A stretch of DNA of 64,000 nucleotides from Dictyobacter arantiisoli (GCF_008326305.1 NZ_BIXY01000029.1:1-64000), one strand, 5' to 3'; numbered from the stretch's first letter, positions 34,791-43,884 are shown. The notes: generated by a model from the sequence alone, not told the origin. Translations and numbers: made by a program.

Positions 34791-36641
34791 TCAGTTTTCA
34801 TTGGCTTCATTTTTATTATCAGGTAGCAGCGTTTTCCACGGGCTTCTGGTGTTGCCATCGCTGATTTCTTCGGGACGGATCGGCTCGTGCGGGTTTGGCA
34901 TATCTGCGGGTGGCAGATTTCCGGTCAGGATAGGCTCTTGCACCTCTTGTATCCTTTCGCGAAGCTGGTCGCGCTTGAGTGGTTGCGTCTCCTGTTTTTC
35001 AAGGGCCAGTCGATTATCCACTTCCGCCAGTAACAAGGCGATTTCTGGTCGTAACAGGCGGTTGCGTTCCGGGATACGATTCCATTGTGCCAGGGCCGCT
35101 GGATAATAGCCTGCCCGGTAGCAATAGAGGCCTAGCATGGAGCGAGCGTCAAAGATGCTCATACGCTGCCAGAGCGCGATATCTTCAGTGGGCGTTTCGA
35201 TCATATCTTCGCTGGCTTCGATATTCTCGACATGATGATAGAGTTTGACGCCCAGTACCTCGAGCGGATAGCCATAGTAAAGGGCGAGACGCTGATGGCG
35301 CTTAAGTCCTGACATAGCTTGCTTGCCAACAAAGTAGTTTTTGGTCCAGGTTCCACTGGTCCAGATAATCCCCATCAGTATAAAGCCCAGGAAGCGGGCC
35401 ATATAGCGCTGCCAGACGATTGTATCCACCGAGATAAACACACTGAGCGAAGCAAAAATGGCCCCAAGCATCCAGGCTCCATAGACGAGCCGTTTGCGAT
35501 CCCAACCCAGCAGATCAAAGTGATGATGCAGCGGTGCTGCCAGGAAAGGTAAAGGGAACTCAGTATGTGGCACAAACTGACTGGTGTTGGCGAAGCGTAA
35601 AATCTTGAGTCGTTTGCGATAGAGCGGTGTCAGGATACGTGTGGAGATGATGACCGAGAGGGCTTCCAGGACGAAGACACTGCCGATAGTGGTGAGAAGC
35701 AGAATTTCGTTACGTGAGAAGATGGCAATTAAGGCCAGCAAACCGCCAAGCGCCAGAGCGCCGCTATCGCCCATATAGATCTTCGCGTGCCGTTTTGATC
35801 CAGCACTGCGGCGTGCGGCCCAGGAAGAGGGCCAGTTCCAGGGTAGAAATCCCAGCACGCTGCCAGCGCACAACATTGCCAGTACTTCCAGGACAATCCC
35901 CTCAGGGTGATGAGCCAGATCGTCCAGACGTCCTGTAATTGCCAGGGCCAGGGCCAGAGCAGCACTGAAAACCAGGCCGCCAGCCAATCCATCGAAGCCA
36001 TCGCTAAAATCAACTGCCACAGATGTTGCTGTTCCGGTACAAGCCGTCAGCAATATGAGAAAAATGAACCAACCAAAGAAGGCAGTCTGCGGAAACACAA
36101 CCAGGCAGGGATGATCACCGATGTTTGGATTACCACAGATCAGCCGTCCCAGAAAAGGCAAATCTTTCCAGAGGCTGTATGATTCTTGTCCACCTGGAAA
36201 CAGGAAGAAGTAGCCAATGGCGGCGGCAATCGAGACCGCAAAGATACCAGAAAACTTGGCTGCTTCTGACAATCCCTGATTACGGTAGACCTTGCGCCAG
36301 TCATCCAGGAATCCTACAATCCCATAACACAGTGTAGCTCCAAGCGCGATCAAGAGTAGCGACCACTGTGCCTGACTGAGATGGAAGAGATAACCAGCGG
36401 CAATGCCGGTACCAATAATCGCGATAATAAAGGCTGGCCCACCAACCAGGGGCAATTCAACTGTCTTGATCTCGCGACCACTGGTGGGCATATCCGTGCG
36501 ATGGGTACCTGGCTTATGTTCTCCACTGCGAAAAGTCGGGAATAGTTTCCGTGCGACCCCACACAGCAACAGGCTACCGAGCAGGCAGATAGCAAAGACG
36601 AGTAATAACCAGCAGATTTGCATAAATTGTATGGCATTCAT
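34791..36641 (-). CDS. MraY-like phospho-sugar transferase with C-terminal extension
   Basis: The 616-residue membrane protein has about ten helices and MraY/WecA-family motifs: VDFSDGFDGLAGGL (the Asp-rich metal site), MGDSGALALGGLLA, and APLHHHFDLLGW, which is specific to MraY. MraY transfers phospho-MurNAc-pentapeptide to undecaprenyl phosphate in peptidoglycan synthesis. Typical MraY is about 320-360 residues. Here a long polar insert (about 30-60) and a soluble C-terminal extension of about 160 residues with helical, TPR-like character (RAGYYPAALAQWNRIP) are added. It is not among other cell-wall genes, so it may be a paralogue with a changed substrate. The start site is weakly supported. 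Confidence 0.75.
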   Translation of the reverse strand: MNAIQFMQICWLLLVFAICLLGSLLLCGVARKLFPTFRSGEHKPGTHRTDMPTSGREIKTVELPLVGGPAFIIAIIGTGIAAGYLFHLSQAQWSLLLIALGATLCYGIVGFLDDWRKVYRNQGLSEAAKFSGIFAVSIAAAIGYFFLFPGGQESYSLWKDLPFLGRLICGNPNIGDHPCLVVFPQTAFFGWFIFLILLTACTGTATSVAVDFSDGFDGLAGGLVFSAALALALAITGRLDDLAHHPEGIVLEVLAMLCAGSVLGFLPWNWPSSWAARRSAGSKRHAKIYMGDSGALALGGLLALIAIFSRNEILLLTTIGSVFVLEALSVIISTRILTPLYRKRLKILRFANTSQFVPHTEFPLPFLAAPLHHHFDLLGWDRKRLVYGAWMLGAIFASLSVFISVDTIVWQRYMARFLGFILMGIIWTSGTWTKNYFVGKQAMSGLKRHQRLALYYGYPLEVLGVKLYHHVENIEASEDMIETPTEDIALWQRMSIFDARSMLGLYCYRAGYYPAALAQWNRIPERNRLLRPEIALLLAEVDNRLALEKQETQPLKRDQLRERIQEVQEPILTGNLPPADMPNPHEPIRPEEISDGNTRSPWKTLLPDNKNEANEN

Positions 36642-36904
36642 AATTATAGTAAACTCTCATAGCCGATTGGCGGGTAAAATGGCTTCATCTCTCGCTATAG
36701 AACGATTATGCATGTGTATATGTCACTACAGTGTTGCTTCACTAGGAGAATAGTCAGAGGGTCGGTGGTTGTGGCTCTATATCTGTTTCTCTCCAGCTTT
36801 CATTTCCAATCGCTGATACTTCGAGCTTGTTCCCACTTTATACGTTTCACGCTGCTAAAATTAGGCCATGAAAAGGGAGACTGATCCTCGTCATAAAGAG
36901 TATC

Positions 36905-37052
36905 AGGCTCCCATGATCTCCACAATATCTGTGCATGAGTTTTCGCACCTGCGGTGCTCAAAACAGTTTTTAGTGCGTGGTGCAGGAAAGGTGCACAGCA
37001 CCTTTCCTGCACCACGCACTAAAAAGGGCGCAGGCGCGCAAGCGCCTGCCAG
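36905..37052. repeat. Hairpin-repeat family copy D (truncated at both ends)
   Basis: The centre is a perfect 28-bp stem (36967-36994 with 36998-37025), 3-nt loop, bounded TTTTTAGT/ACTAAAAA. The flanks TCTGTGCATGAGTTTTCGCACC and GGGCGCAGGCGCGC match the other copies in the orientation of copy C. The terminal GTGTTTG/CAAACAC is missing. It sits directly after the stop of the glycosyltransferase gene and could end its transcript. Nothing else is seen between 36642 and 37060. Confidence 0.8.
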
Positions 37053-37060
37053 CCTTGAAG

Positions 37061-38161
37061 TCAGGCTTGAGCTGTGAATAGCTTCAAGGCTGCTTGTATC
37101 ACTTCATCAGTGGTAATATTTGAAACTATCGATGCTTGATGCTGGCAATTTTTGGTGAGATAACTTTCACCGCAGAGAGGACAGTCTGTCTGCCAGGAGA
37201 CAAGGGGTAGATTGCGCTCACGTGTGAGCGGACTGGCAGTGATCATATTAAAGCACCAGTAGATGCCAACTGTAGGGGTCCCGATAGCGTCAGCCAGATG
37301 GCGCGGCCCCGTATCGTTAGAAACAAGGATGTGGCTGCGTGCAAGCAAGCCGGTAAGTTTTTTAAGCGAAAGCTTGCCGCCCAGATCACGGGCTGGTGCA
37401 TGCATCTGTTCTACTACGCTGGCAGTGAGGTCTTTTTCCGCCTCGTTGCCGGTTACCAGGATCTGGGCTCCGGCAGCTACCAGAGCATCTCCAACGCTGG
37501 CAAATTTATCCGCAGGCCAGCGACGCCTGGGATCGCTCGCTCCCGGATGCAGTACCGCCAGGGGAGTACGCTCTTCAGGTACAAGCTGAAACGATGCTGC
37601 GAGATCCTCACGCGTCACGGTCAATTGAGGAATGAGATAGCTCTCACGCGGTGCTCCCACGAGGCTGGCGACCTCCTGATACCGTACCACTTCATGCTGC
37701 AATAGAATATAAGGGAGCCAGCGATCCAGCGCTGGTGCATCCTCGGCGCGCAATCCAATCGTGATACGCGCGCCGAGTTGTTGGATAAAAGGATTGGAGT
37801 AACGCCCACCACCGTGGAACTGGCAGGCCAGATCGAAGTGTTCCTGTTCCATTTTTGCAAAGAAGTCAGCCATCTCTAGCGGATCTTCCCGATAGCCTGG
37901 CTCCTCACTTACGCCTCCGAAAGGTGGTACGACAATAACACGGTCAATGGGAGATGGACGCGCTTGCATAAAGGTGGCGCACCAGGCTTTGGCAAGTAAT
38001 ACAATTTCAGCTTCGGGATAGGTGTGATGGAGGGCCTGGAGAGCTGGCAAGACGAAAATGAAATCTCCTAACGCATTCGCTCGTAGGACCGCTATTTTCT
38101 TAACATCAGGTATGCGGTCAGCATGTCTGATAATGTGCTCTGGCTGATAGCGATACTCCAT
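37061..38161 (-). CDS. Family 9 glycosyltransferase (heptosyltransferase-like)
   Basis: The 366-residue GT-B protein has the N-terminal motif AVLRANALGDFIFVLPALQAL, then LAVLHPGASDPRRRWPADKFA. The C-terminal nucleotide-binding part reads ILVSNDTGPRHLADAIGTPTVGIY. These are the GT9 signatures shared with WaaC/WaaF, although a presumed single-membrane organism would not make LPS heptose; the sugar and acceptor are unknown. Two Cys (DCPLCGE) and a later Cys near the C-terminus recall a pattern common in GT9 proteins. ATG 38161 is preferred (AAAGGAA upstream) over an ATG at 38233 with no ribosome site. Confidence 0.8.
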   Translation of the reverse strand: MEYRYQPEHIIRHADRIPDVKKIAVLRANALGDFIFVLPALQALHHTYPEAEIVLLAKAWCATFMQARPSPIDRVIVVPPFGGVSEEPGYREDPLEMADFFAKMEQEHFDLACQFHGGGRYSNPFIQQLGARITIGLRAEDAPALDRWLPYILLQHEVVRYQEVASLVGAPRESYLIPQLTVTREDLAASFQLVPEERTPLAVLHPGASDPRRRWPADKFASVGDALVAAGAQILVTGNEAEKDLTASVVEQMHAPARDLGGKLSLKKLTGLLARSHILVSNDTGPRHLADAIGTPTVGIYWCFNMITASPLTRERNLPLVSWQTDCPLCGESYLTKNCQHQASIVSNITTDEVIQAALKLFTAQA

Positions 38162-38481
38162 ACTGTATAGGTTCCTTTCCTCAGAGTAAGCTTCGTGATG
38201 AAATAGCCCATACTGCTCATCGACATCGTTCATTATACGTATTGCTGGGTATGGTTGGTGACGACGGCATAGGTGACTCGCGCAGAGAATGAGCCTGTGC
38301 TATTTTTACGTACAAAAGCCATAAATAGGTACTCAGCAATTCGGAGGCGAGGCTGATGGGTCTGTATGGATCGCTATAGGAGCAGTTATATGGTCATGAT
38401 GATCATTGTGCGCGTAGTTGAGTACTGCCTGCAGCGTACTGGATAACACTATTGTGGCTTGCGGCATAAGGAGCCGCAGCA
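38162..38481. other. Intergenic stretch, no clear feature
   Basis: This is the leader of the glycosyltransferase gene and the trailer of the Fur-family gene. A short hairpin (GCGGC at 38461 with GCCGC at 38473) lies just after the Fur stop but lacks a T-run. I see nothing else. Confidence 0.3.
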
Positions 38482-38919
38482 TTACTGGCGGCAGTTCTGG
38501 CAACGACCAAACAATGAGAGCGCATGGCCTTCAATTTGAAAGTTGGTTTGATCTCCAATGGCATGGAGCTGTTCGGCTGGCAGGCAGAGATGAACCTCGA
38601 CCACACGATGACACTTCGTGCAGGTCAGGTGATGATGATGTGTGCCTCCGCACACGCGATAATGATGTGATCCATCGGCGAATTCGATGCGATCCAGCAA
38701 ACTTTGATCGACCAACTTTTCGATAGAGCGGAAGACGGTGGCGCGCCCAATGGTAGGTTCGATGGCACGTAACTCTTGCCAGAGATCATCAGTCGTGAAA
38801 TCATCCCCTTTCTGGGCGAGTTCAACCAGCCGTTCTGCGATGAGGCGACGTGGACGAGTATTACGCTGGCTCATTTCCTCAAAAGCTGCTAAAATTTTAT
38901 CCCCTATCTCCGTTGACAT
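38482..38919 (-). CDS. Fur-family metal-dependent repressor (probably Zur- or Mur-like)
   Basis: The 145-residue protein has an N-terminal winged helix (RATVFRSIEKLVDQSLL as recognition region). The C-terminal metal domain has GGTHHHHLTCTKC and a final CQNC pair, giving the structural Cys4 zinc site of Fur proteins. ATG 38919 is chosen for GGAG 8 nt upstream. It lies 234 bp behind the last gene of a metal-uptake ABC operon on the same strand. It is the obvious candidate to bind the palindrome at 42902-42920. Whether it senses zinc, manganese or iron cannot be decided from sequence. Confidence 0.85.
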   Translation of the reverse strand: MSTEIGDKILAAFEEMSQRNTRPRRLIAERLVELAQKGDDFTTDDLWQELRAIEPTIGRATVFRSIEKLVDQSLLDRIEFADGSHHYRVCGGTHHHHLTCTKCHRVVEVHLCLPAEQLHAIGDQTNFQIEGHALSLFGRCQNCRQ

Positions 38920-39153
38920 TGCTATTTCTCCATTTTTAGTGTGCACATAAAATTTCTTGCAGATTGTGCTTTTTGGCTGTTTCACGGTAATTAAGTATGC
39001 TATGCTCGGCTAATACCTGTTTGTTGTCTACTTATAGTCTACCACATCCGGACTGGTTTCTGCGTCTCCAGGATTCGTGACGGAGCGCGCCAGCCCTGGT
39101 TTTATCCCACATGTGATATCTGTACTGGATAGTTTAATGCGCTTTCTCTCCTC

Positions 39154-40053
39154 TTAATACAGCGGTGCTGTGTGCTCTTCTTTATCGCCACAGCAAGGGA
39201 CTATTGGCTCGCACCTGACGACATGGACCAATCCCAGGCGATTGACCAGCACGGCGCTAAAATAGAGGAGCGCGGCCAGTGTGGCGATATAGAAGCCAAC
39301 AGGCAGATAATGACCGAAGCTTCCTGTGAAGGCCAGTAGTAGACCACCCCAGGTGATGAACAGGCTGAGGGTAATCGCCAGAGTGAGGGATGTGCCGGGA
39401 CGATGAGTCAAACGGAGCGCTGTTGCTGCGGGCGCGATCAAGAGCGCAATGATCAATAAAACTCCCACGACCAGGATCGAGATTGAAATAGTGACGGAAA
39501 GCATCAGCAAGAAAGCCATCGACAAGAAACGGACCGGCACACCACGCGTCTGCGCCACCATTGGATCAATAGATGAGAAGAGCAGGGGCCGATAAAGAAT
39601 GGTCAGGAGCAGCAGGATAATAATACCGCAGATAAAGGTTGTCATGACATCCGAGCGTTGTACACTTAAGATAGAACCGAAGAGAATACCCAATCCTGAG
39701 CTATTAGCGCTGGCGCTACCCGTCTGGGTATAGACGGTCAGAAACAGGGCTCCCAGTCCCAGGGCAAAAGAAAGGACCATTCCAATCTCAACATCGCGGC
39801 CACGGATACGCTCTCCAAGAGCTCCCATGCCCAGGGCAGAGATCAAAGAGAAAATGAGCATACCAATGAGCGAACTGAAACCAAAGATAAGCGCTCCCGT
39901 AGCTCCCGCAAAACCAATATCTGAGAGTGCCTCACTGGCAAAGGTTTGTGAGCGTAACACGACAAAATAGCCCATACAGGCTGCAATGATAGCGACAATC
40001 GTGCCCGCTAAAAAGGCGTTTTGGACAAATTCCTGTTTTAATAATTCTAGCAT
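39154..40053 (-). CDS. ABC-3 family metal permease, second subunit
   Basis: The 299 residues form about eight helices with the ABC-3 pattern: SEALSDIGFAGATGA near residue 40 and LLIIALLIAPAATALRLTHRP near 205. The C-terminus carries an extra CEPIVPCCGDKEEH tail with three Cys and a His that could bind metal. It follows the first permease by 21 bp and is about 40 percent alike by eye, so the channel is probably a heterodimer. The ribosome site is weak. Confidence 0.85.
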   Translation of the reverse strand: MLELLKQEFVQNAFLAGTIVAIIAACMGYFVVLRSQTFASEALSDIGFAGATGALIFGFSSLIGMLIFSLISALGMGALGERIRGRDVEIGMVLSFALGLGALFLTVYTQTGSASANSSGLGILFGSILSVQRSDVMTTFICGIIILLLLTILYRPLLFSSIDPMVAQTRGVPVRFLSMAFLLMLSVTISISILVVGVLLIIALLIAPAATALRLTHRPGTSLTLAITLSLFITWGGLLLAFTGSFGHYLPVGFYIATLAALLYFSAVLVNRLGLVHVVRCEPIVPCCGDKEEHTAPLY

Positions 40054-40074
40054 GCTGCTTTTTATCTACCTCTT

Positions 40075-41004
40075 TTATCTACGCTCGGCAGGCTCAATGA
40101 TAGTGGATGAGGTGCTTTCATGGGCGAACTGTGTACTGGCTAGCGAATGTGCTATTGGATCGCGGCCCGCCTGGGAACGGCGTTTTTGCCCTATCCAGTA
40201 AGGTGAGACGACGCGCGCTATCAGATAGACAATAAATGAGATGGTTGCGATATAAAAACTGGCCGGCCAGATACCGTTGGCGACAGCCAGCAGGATGCCC
40301 CCCCACATATAGCTCAGTCCCAGCATCACGGCGATCAGAAGTGCCCAGACAGGACGATGCGCAAGACGGACGGCGGTCGCTGCCGGACCCACCAGCAAGG
40401 TGAACACGAGAAGTGCGCCAACGATCTGAATCGAGACCGACACTGCAATAGCCGTCAGAATCATGAAGATAATTGCCAGCATACGCACCGGAAGTCCGCG
40501 TGCCAGCGCGACCATAGGATCAAACGAGCTAAATAAGAGTGGGCGATAGAGCAGCAGAATGGCAAGCAAGGTGAGCAAGCAAGTCACTGCCATAATCCAG
40601 ACGTCACTATGGCTGATGCCCAGGATGCTACCAAAGAGCACGCCGTAAACACGTTCGGCATAGCCTGAGTAAAGCGAGAGAAACATCACGCCCAATCCCA
40701 GTGCCAGTGTCATGATGACCCCAATCGAGATATCACGCTCACGTACCTCTTTGCCCAGTAATGCGATGACGATGCCAGCCACGATGGTAAAGACAAACAG
40801 TCCATAGATAGGACTGATGCCCAGCAATACTGCCCCGGCAGCCCCGGCAAAGCCAATATTTGGTAAGGCATGTCCTGCGAAGGTTAGCCCGCGTGCGATC
40901 AGAAAATAGCCCACCACCGCTGCTACAATCGCGATACACGATCCCGCCAGCAGGGCGTTGCGCACAAATTCATATTGAAGAGAGTCTATGATTGAATTGA
41001 TCAT
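40075..41004 (-). CDS. ABC-3 family metal permease, first subunit
   Basis: ATG 41004 has GAGG about 5 nt upstream and starts just after the ATPase stop at 41012. The 309-residue protein has ABC-3 features: GHALPNIGFAGAAGAVLLG, RERDISIGVIMTLALG and LVFTLLVGPAATAVRLAHRP. It forms the membrane pore for zinc or manganese uptake with the next gene's product. The C-terminal tail is basic and cytoplasmic. Confidence 0.85.
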   Translation of the reverse strand: MINSIIDSLQYEFVRNALLAGSCIAIVAAVVGYFLIARGLTFAGHALPNIGFAGAAGAVLLGISPIYGLFVFTIVAGIVIALLGKEVRERDISIGVIMTLALGLGVMFLSLYSGYAERVYGVLFGSILGISHSDVWIMAVTCLLTLLAILLLYRPLLFSSFDPMVALARGLPVRMLAIIFMILTAIAVSVSIQIVGALLVFTLLVGPAATAVRLAHRPVWALLIAVMLGLSYMWGGILLAVANGIWPASFYIATISFIVYLIARVVSPYWIGQKRRSQAGRDPIAHSLASTQFAHESTSSTIIEPAERR

Positions 41005-41011
41005 GCTAGCC

Positions 41012-41833
41012 TCATATTTCCGCGCCAACCACAAACATCCGCCCCAATGCTTTCACCACCTCAACCGGAGAACCATACAAGCGGGTAAGCGATTCAGTGG
41101 TGATGACCTCATCAGGAGTACCAATGGTGCTCCGTTTATTCGCCACATAAATAACCTTATCCACTACATTGAGCAGTGGATTAATATCGTGCGCAACCAG
41201 CAATACTGCCACATTCCGTGCCCGGCAGACATGATTGACCAGGGCCACAATTTCCTGTCCACGCGTAATATCGAGATTTGAGAGTGGCTCATCGAGCAAT
41301 AAAAGACGAGGATTTGTCAGGAGTGCTTGTGCGATCAACAGGCGTTGCTGTTCTCCACCAGATAATTGTCCTACCGGTGCGTTCGCAAAGTGTAAGGCAT
41401 CCACTTCTTCCAGTGCCTGCTCGATGATCGCGTTACGCTTACGATTGGGCCAACCGGGTCCCCAACGATGACCATCCAGTCCAAAGCCAACCACATCGCG
41501 TGCCCGTAAGGCTAAATCCGCCTCCAGTGTACGATGTTGGGGCGCATAACCAATATCAGTATTTCCTCGATGGGGGAGTTTCCCTAATACTTGAATCTTG
41601 CCCGCGCTGGGTTTGATCAGGCCCAGCAACAGTTTTAAGAGCGTGCTCTTGCCCGCTCCATTAGGCCCCAGAATCGTGACAAACTCACCACTTTGTACGC
41701 TCAAATTAATATTTTCCTGGATAATCTGCTTGCCCAGGCGTATCTGGACCTGTTCAAGTGAGATAACAGGTGTGCTCTGTTCAGCAGAGACATCTTTCAC
41801 ATGTCTGCCCTTGTCCTGCACGTCTGTGGTCAT
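41012..41833 (-). CDS. Metal ABC transporter ATPase (ZnuC/MntA-like)
   Basis: The 273 residues contain Walker A GPNGAGKST (about 56-64), the Q-loop near YAPQHR, signature LSGGEQQRLLIAQAL, Walker B LLLLDEPLSNLD and the H-loop VAHD. This is the complete set for an ABC ATPase of the metal-uptake group. An N-terminal 25-residue polar extension is extra. It starts 10 bp after the stop of the binding protein and touches the first permease gene, consistent with one transcript. Confidence 0.9.
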   Translation of the reverse strand: MTTDVQDKGRHVKDVSAEQSTPVISLEQVQIRLGKQIIQENINLSVQSGEFVTILGPNGAGKSTLLKLLLGLIKPSAGKIQVLGKLPHRGNTDIGYAPQHRTLEADLALRARDVVGFGLDGHRWGPGWPNRKRNAIIEQALEEVDALHFANAPVGQLSGGEQQRLLIAQALLTNPRLLLLDEPLSNLDITRGQEIVALVNHVCRARNVAVLLVAHDINPLLNVVDKVIYVANKRSTIGTPDEVITTESLTRLYGSPVEVVKALGRMFVVGAEI

Positions 41834-41842
41834 GCTACCGCC

Positions 41843-42766
41843 TTATTTGCTATTACCTAACGCGTGTTCTAATGATGACAATTGAGAGAGCATCCAGCTC
41901 TGATAGTTTTGATCAGGGGGCATCAACTCGGTGACAGCCACAACTGGAATATGTTGCTGTTGCGCGCTCTTCTGTAATCTGGTCGTGATTGAGGATTGTG
42001 TTTGTTGATTATAGATCAGTACTTTTACCTGATGCTGATTGACCTGATTATTGGTTGTCACGACCGTATCCGCTGGTGGATCGTTGCCCTCGGCCATCGC
42101 CTTTTGGAAACCTTGCGGTGTCAGAACTTTGAGATTCATCAAGCGTGTCTGATACAGATAAATCGTCTCTGTCAACCCCACAGGCGTTTGCGCATACGTA
42201 TCTTTGATTGACGCAAGTTTTTGGTCGATGGTGCCCACTGCATTCTGGAAGATGTGGAGGTTGCGCTCATAGTCCGTAGCATGAGAGGCGTCAATCGTTT
42301 TGAGCGCGGACGCAACAGCCGCAGCGATGGCTTTTGCATTCGTGGGATCGTACCATACATGTTCGTTATTGGACAATTTGACGGGAGCAATATCGTAGCC
42401 CTTTAGCACGGTTTGGTTATTCGCCTGCGTGCTTGCCAGAAGATTGTCCATCCAATCATCATAACCACCGCCATTGGCAACCACCAGCTGCGCCTGCGCA
42501 ATAGCCTTCACCTGATTGACACTGCTCTCATAACTATGGGGATCGATATTTGGATCGGACAACATACTGGTGACAGAAACATGCGTGCCGCCTACCTGTT
42601 TGACGATATCGCCATAGAAATTCTCTGCCGCCACCACCCGAACTAAGCCATTGGTGGTTGACAGAGAACTGCCCTGCCCATTTGCGCTCGTGCCGCAGGA
42701 GCTAAGTAAGATGAGCGCGCAAAAGGAGAGAAGTAGCCCTGATGACCGAATTCTTCTGAAATACAT
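41843..42766 (-). CDS. Metal-binding lipoprotein of the ABC uptake system
   Basis: ATG 42766 is selected by GGAG 10 nt upstream; the frame continues upstream to 42859 without a site. The 307-residue product has a lipoprotein signal with lipobox LLSSCG. The cluster A-I fold follows: DPNIDPHSYESS and NEHVWYDPTNAK give two metal-ligand histidines. The usual third His region reads TETIYLYQTRL, so a Glu may replace it. There is no His-rich loop of the kind seen in many ZnuA proteins, so manganese or iron remains possible. It is the first gene of the operon, behind the palindromic operator. Confidence 0.85.
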   Translation of the reverse strand: MYFRRIRSSGLLLSFCALILLSSCGTSANGQGSSLSTTNGLVRVVAAENFYGDIVKQVGGTHVSVTSMLSDPNIDPHSYESSVNQVKAIAQAQLVVANGGGYDDWMDNLLASTQANNQTVLKGYDIAPVKLSNNEHVWYDPTNAKAIAAAVASALKTIDASHATDYERNLHIFQNAVGTIDQKLASIKDTYAQTPVGLTETIYLYQTRLMNLKVLTPQGFQKAMAEGNDPPADTVVTTNNQVNQHQVKVLIYNQQTQSSITTRLQKSAQQQHIPVVAVTELMPPDQNYQSWMLSQLSSLEHALGNSK

Positions 42767-42897
42767 AAATCGTACGCTCCTGAAAAGATATTTATGAGTA
42801 ATGCACGTTGTAATAATTGCAAAGGTTGAAGCTATCAGCCAGCCCCTTAATGAGACCATATCTCTCTATGCGCAGGATATCATACACTTCGAGCACT

Positions 42898-42920
42898 TGT
42901 CAATGAGATATATTCTCATT
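42898..42920 (-). promoter_or_regulatory. Fur/Zur-type operator overlapping the -35 box of the metal operon
   Basis: AATGAGATATATTCTCATT (42902-42920) is a perfect 7-5-7 inverted repeat like Fur-family operators. On the minus strand it overlaps TTGACA (42898-42903), a perfect -35 box. A -10-like TGATAT lies at 42877-42882 with a short spacer of 15 bp. A repressor bound here would block the promoter of the operon beginning at 42766. The Fur-family gene ends the same operon. Confidence 0.7.
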
Positions 42921-43200
42921 AACAATGATTTTATGAGCAAATTTTTTTCGATAAGAAATGACATAAAAGCTGTCTACAGGCTGCTTCAGACCTGTAGACA
43001 TTCGGGCTCTATTATTGGTATGTGGTCTCAATAGTCTTGTTTTTTATAGAAGTACATGCCATACTCTATAAGTGATTGTTTGCAAACATGACAAAGCAGA
43101 AGCGCTGATAGGACTTCAGTTGCTATGAAGTCTGAATAAGCACCTTTTCATTGTAATATTTTTTTGCGATCCTTTTGATCGTAATGAAAGGTACAAAAAT
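42921..43200. other. Divergent intergenic stretch
   Basis: The sequence between the operator and the SCO5389-like gene is A+T rich. It contains GACATAAAAGCTG and a CTACAGG/CCTGTAG inverted repeat near 42973-42999. No gene is seen. Confidence 0.3.
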
Positions 43201-43590
43201 ATGTCTTTGGATGTTTCACCGAGCCTCCTTAAGCAGGCAGAGAATCGCACTATGCAGACAGAGGATTTCTTGCAGTGTATTCGCGAATCTTTGCCGTATG
43301 CCTGGGAATTAGTTGAGCACCTGGCTGCTCGTTTACAACAGGGAAATGTAAGCTTTGTCGATAATCAGATTCCACCACCGAACGAGCAGGCGCGCGGTCA
43401 GTTGTTGCGGATGCTTGCCAGTGATGCGATGCGGCATGCCGTTGAGCAGCATTATGGGGTAAAACTGGCCTTTCAAAATTGTCATCGCCTGGCCCTCTTT
43501 CCCCAGGATAAGTTGGGTACTGCATATCAAGAATTTATCACGCCACGTAGCCAGATCCTGAATCAGAGTCCTGAATTACGCGATTGCTAA
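43201..43590 (+). CDS. SCO5389-family protein
   Basis: The 129-residue protein begins MSLDVSPSLL and ends NQSPELRDC, with an internal PPPNEQARGQLLR-ASDA block and LAFQNCHRLALFP. These strings match, from memory, the Streptomyces SCO5389 family, a small conserved protein of unknown function found mainly in Actinobacteria. GAAAGG about 9 nt upstream supports the start. It is monocistronic with a terminator about 60 bp downstream. Presence in this presumed Chloroflexota genome suggests old sharing or transfer. Confidence 0.8.
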   Translation: MSLDVSPSLLKQAENRTMQTEDFLQCIRESLPYAWELVEHLAARLQQGNVSFVDNQIPPPNEQARGQLLRMLASDAMRHAVEQHYGVKLAFQNCHRLALFPQDKLGTAYQEFITPRSQILNQSPELRDC

Positions 43591-43648
43591 AGCCATTACA
43601 GATAGCTTAACGAGAGTACGATAGCCGTATCCTCGCCGAGTTGATAGT

Positions 43649-43689
43649 GTCATGAGCTGTCGGGCTATAACGGTGGCTCATGACTTTTT
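43649..43689 (+). terminator. Terminator of the SCO5389-like gene
   Basis: GTCATGAGC (43649-43657) pairs perfectly with GCTCATGAC (43676-43684) across an 18-nt loop and is followed by TTTTTC. Confidence 0.7.
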
Positions 43690-43884
43690 CATGATTTTTG
43701 TGCATAGGATCGTAATGACGCTAGCAGCATGATTTTTGTGGCTTCCGTTTTTTTCCTTCTTTCGCTTGATTGTGGTTGGTCGGCAGGGCGTGTTTTGTCC
43801 TCTTGCATGTGTGAAGATACGTGTAAAAAACAGCATTGAAGATGCTTGAGCGTGTCATTATGTGCTATAGCGAGAGGAGTAGTT

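Noticed and set aside
18763-37052. CRISPR-like or retron-like interpretation of the hairpin repeats
   Set aside because: Copies are dispersed, inverted relative to each other and not in an array; no cas gene or reverse transcriptase is in the window.
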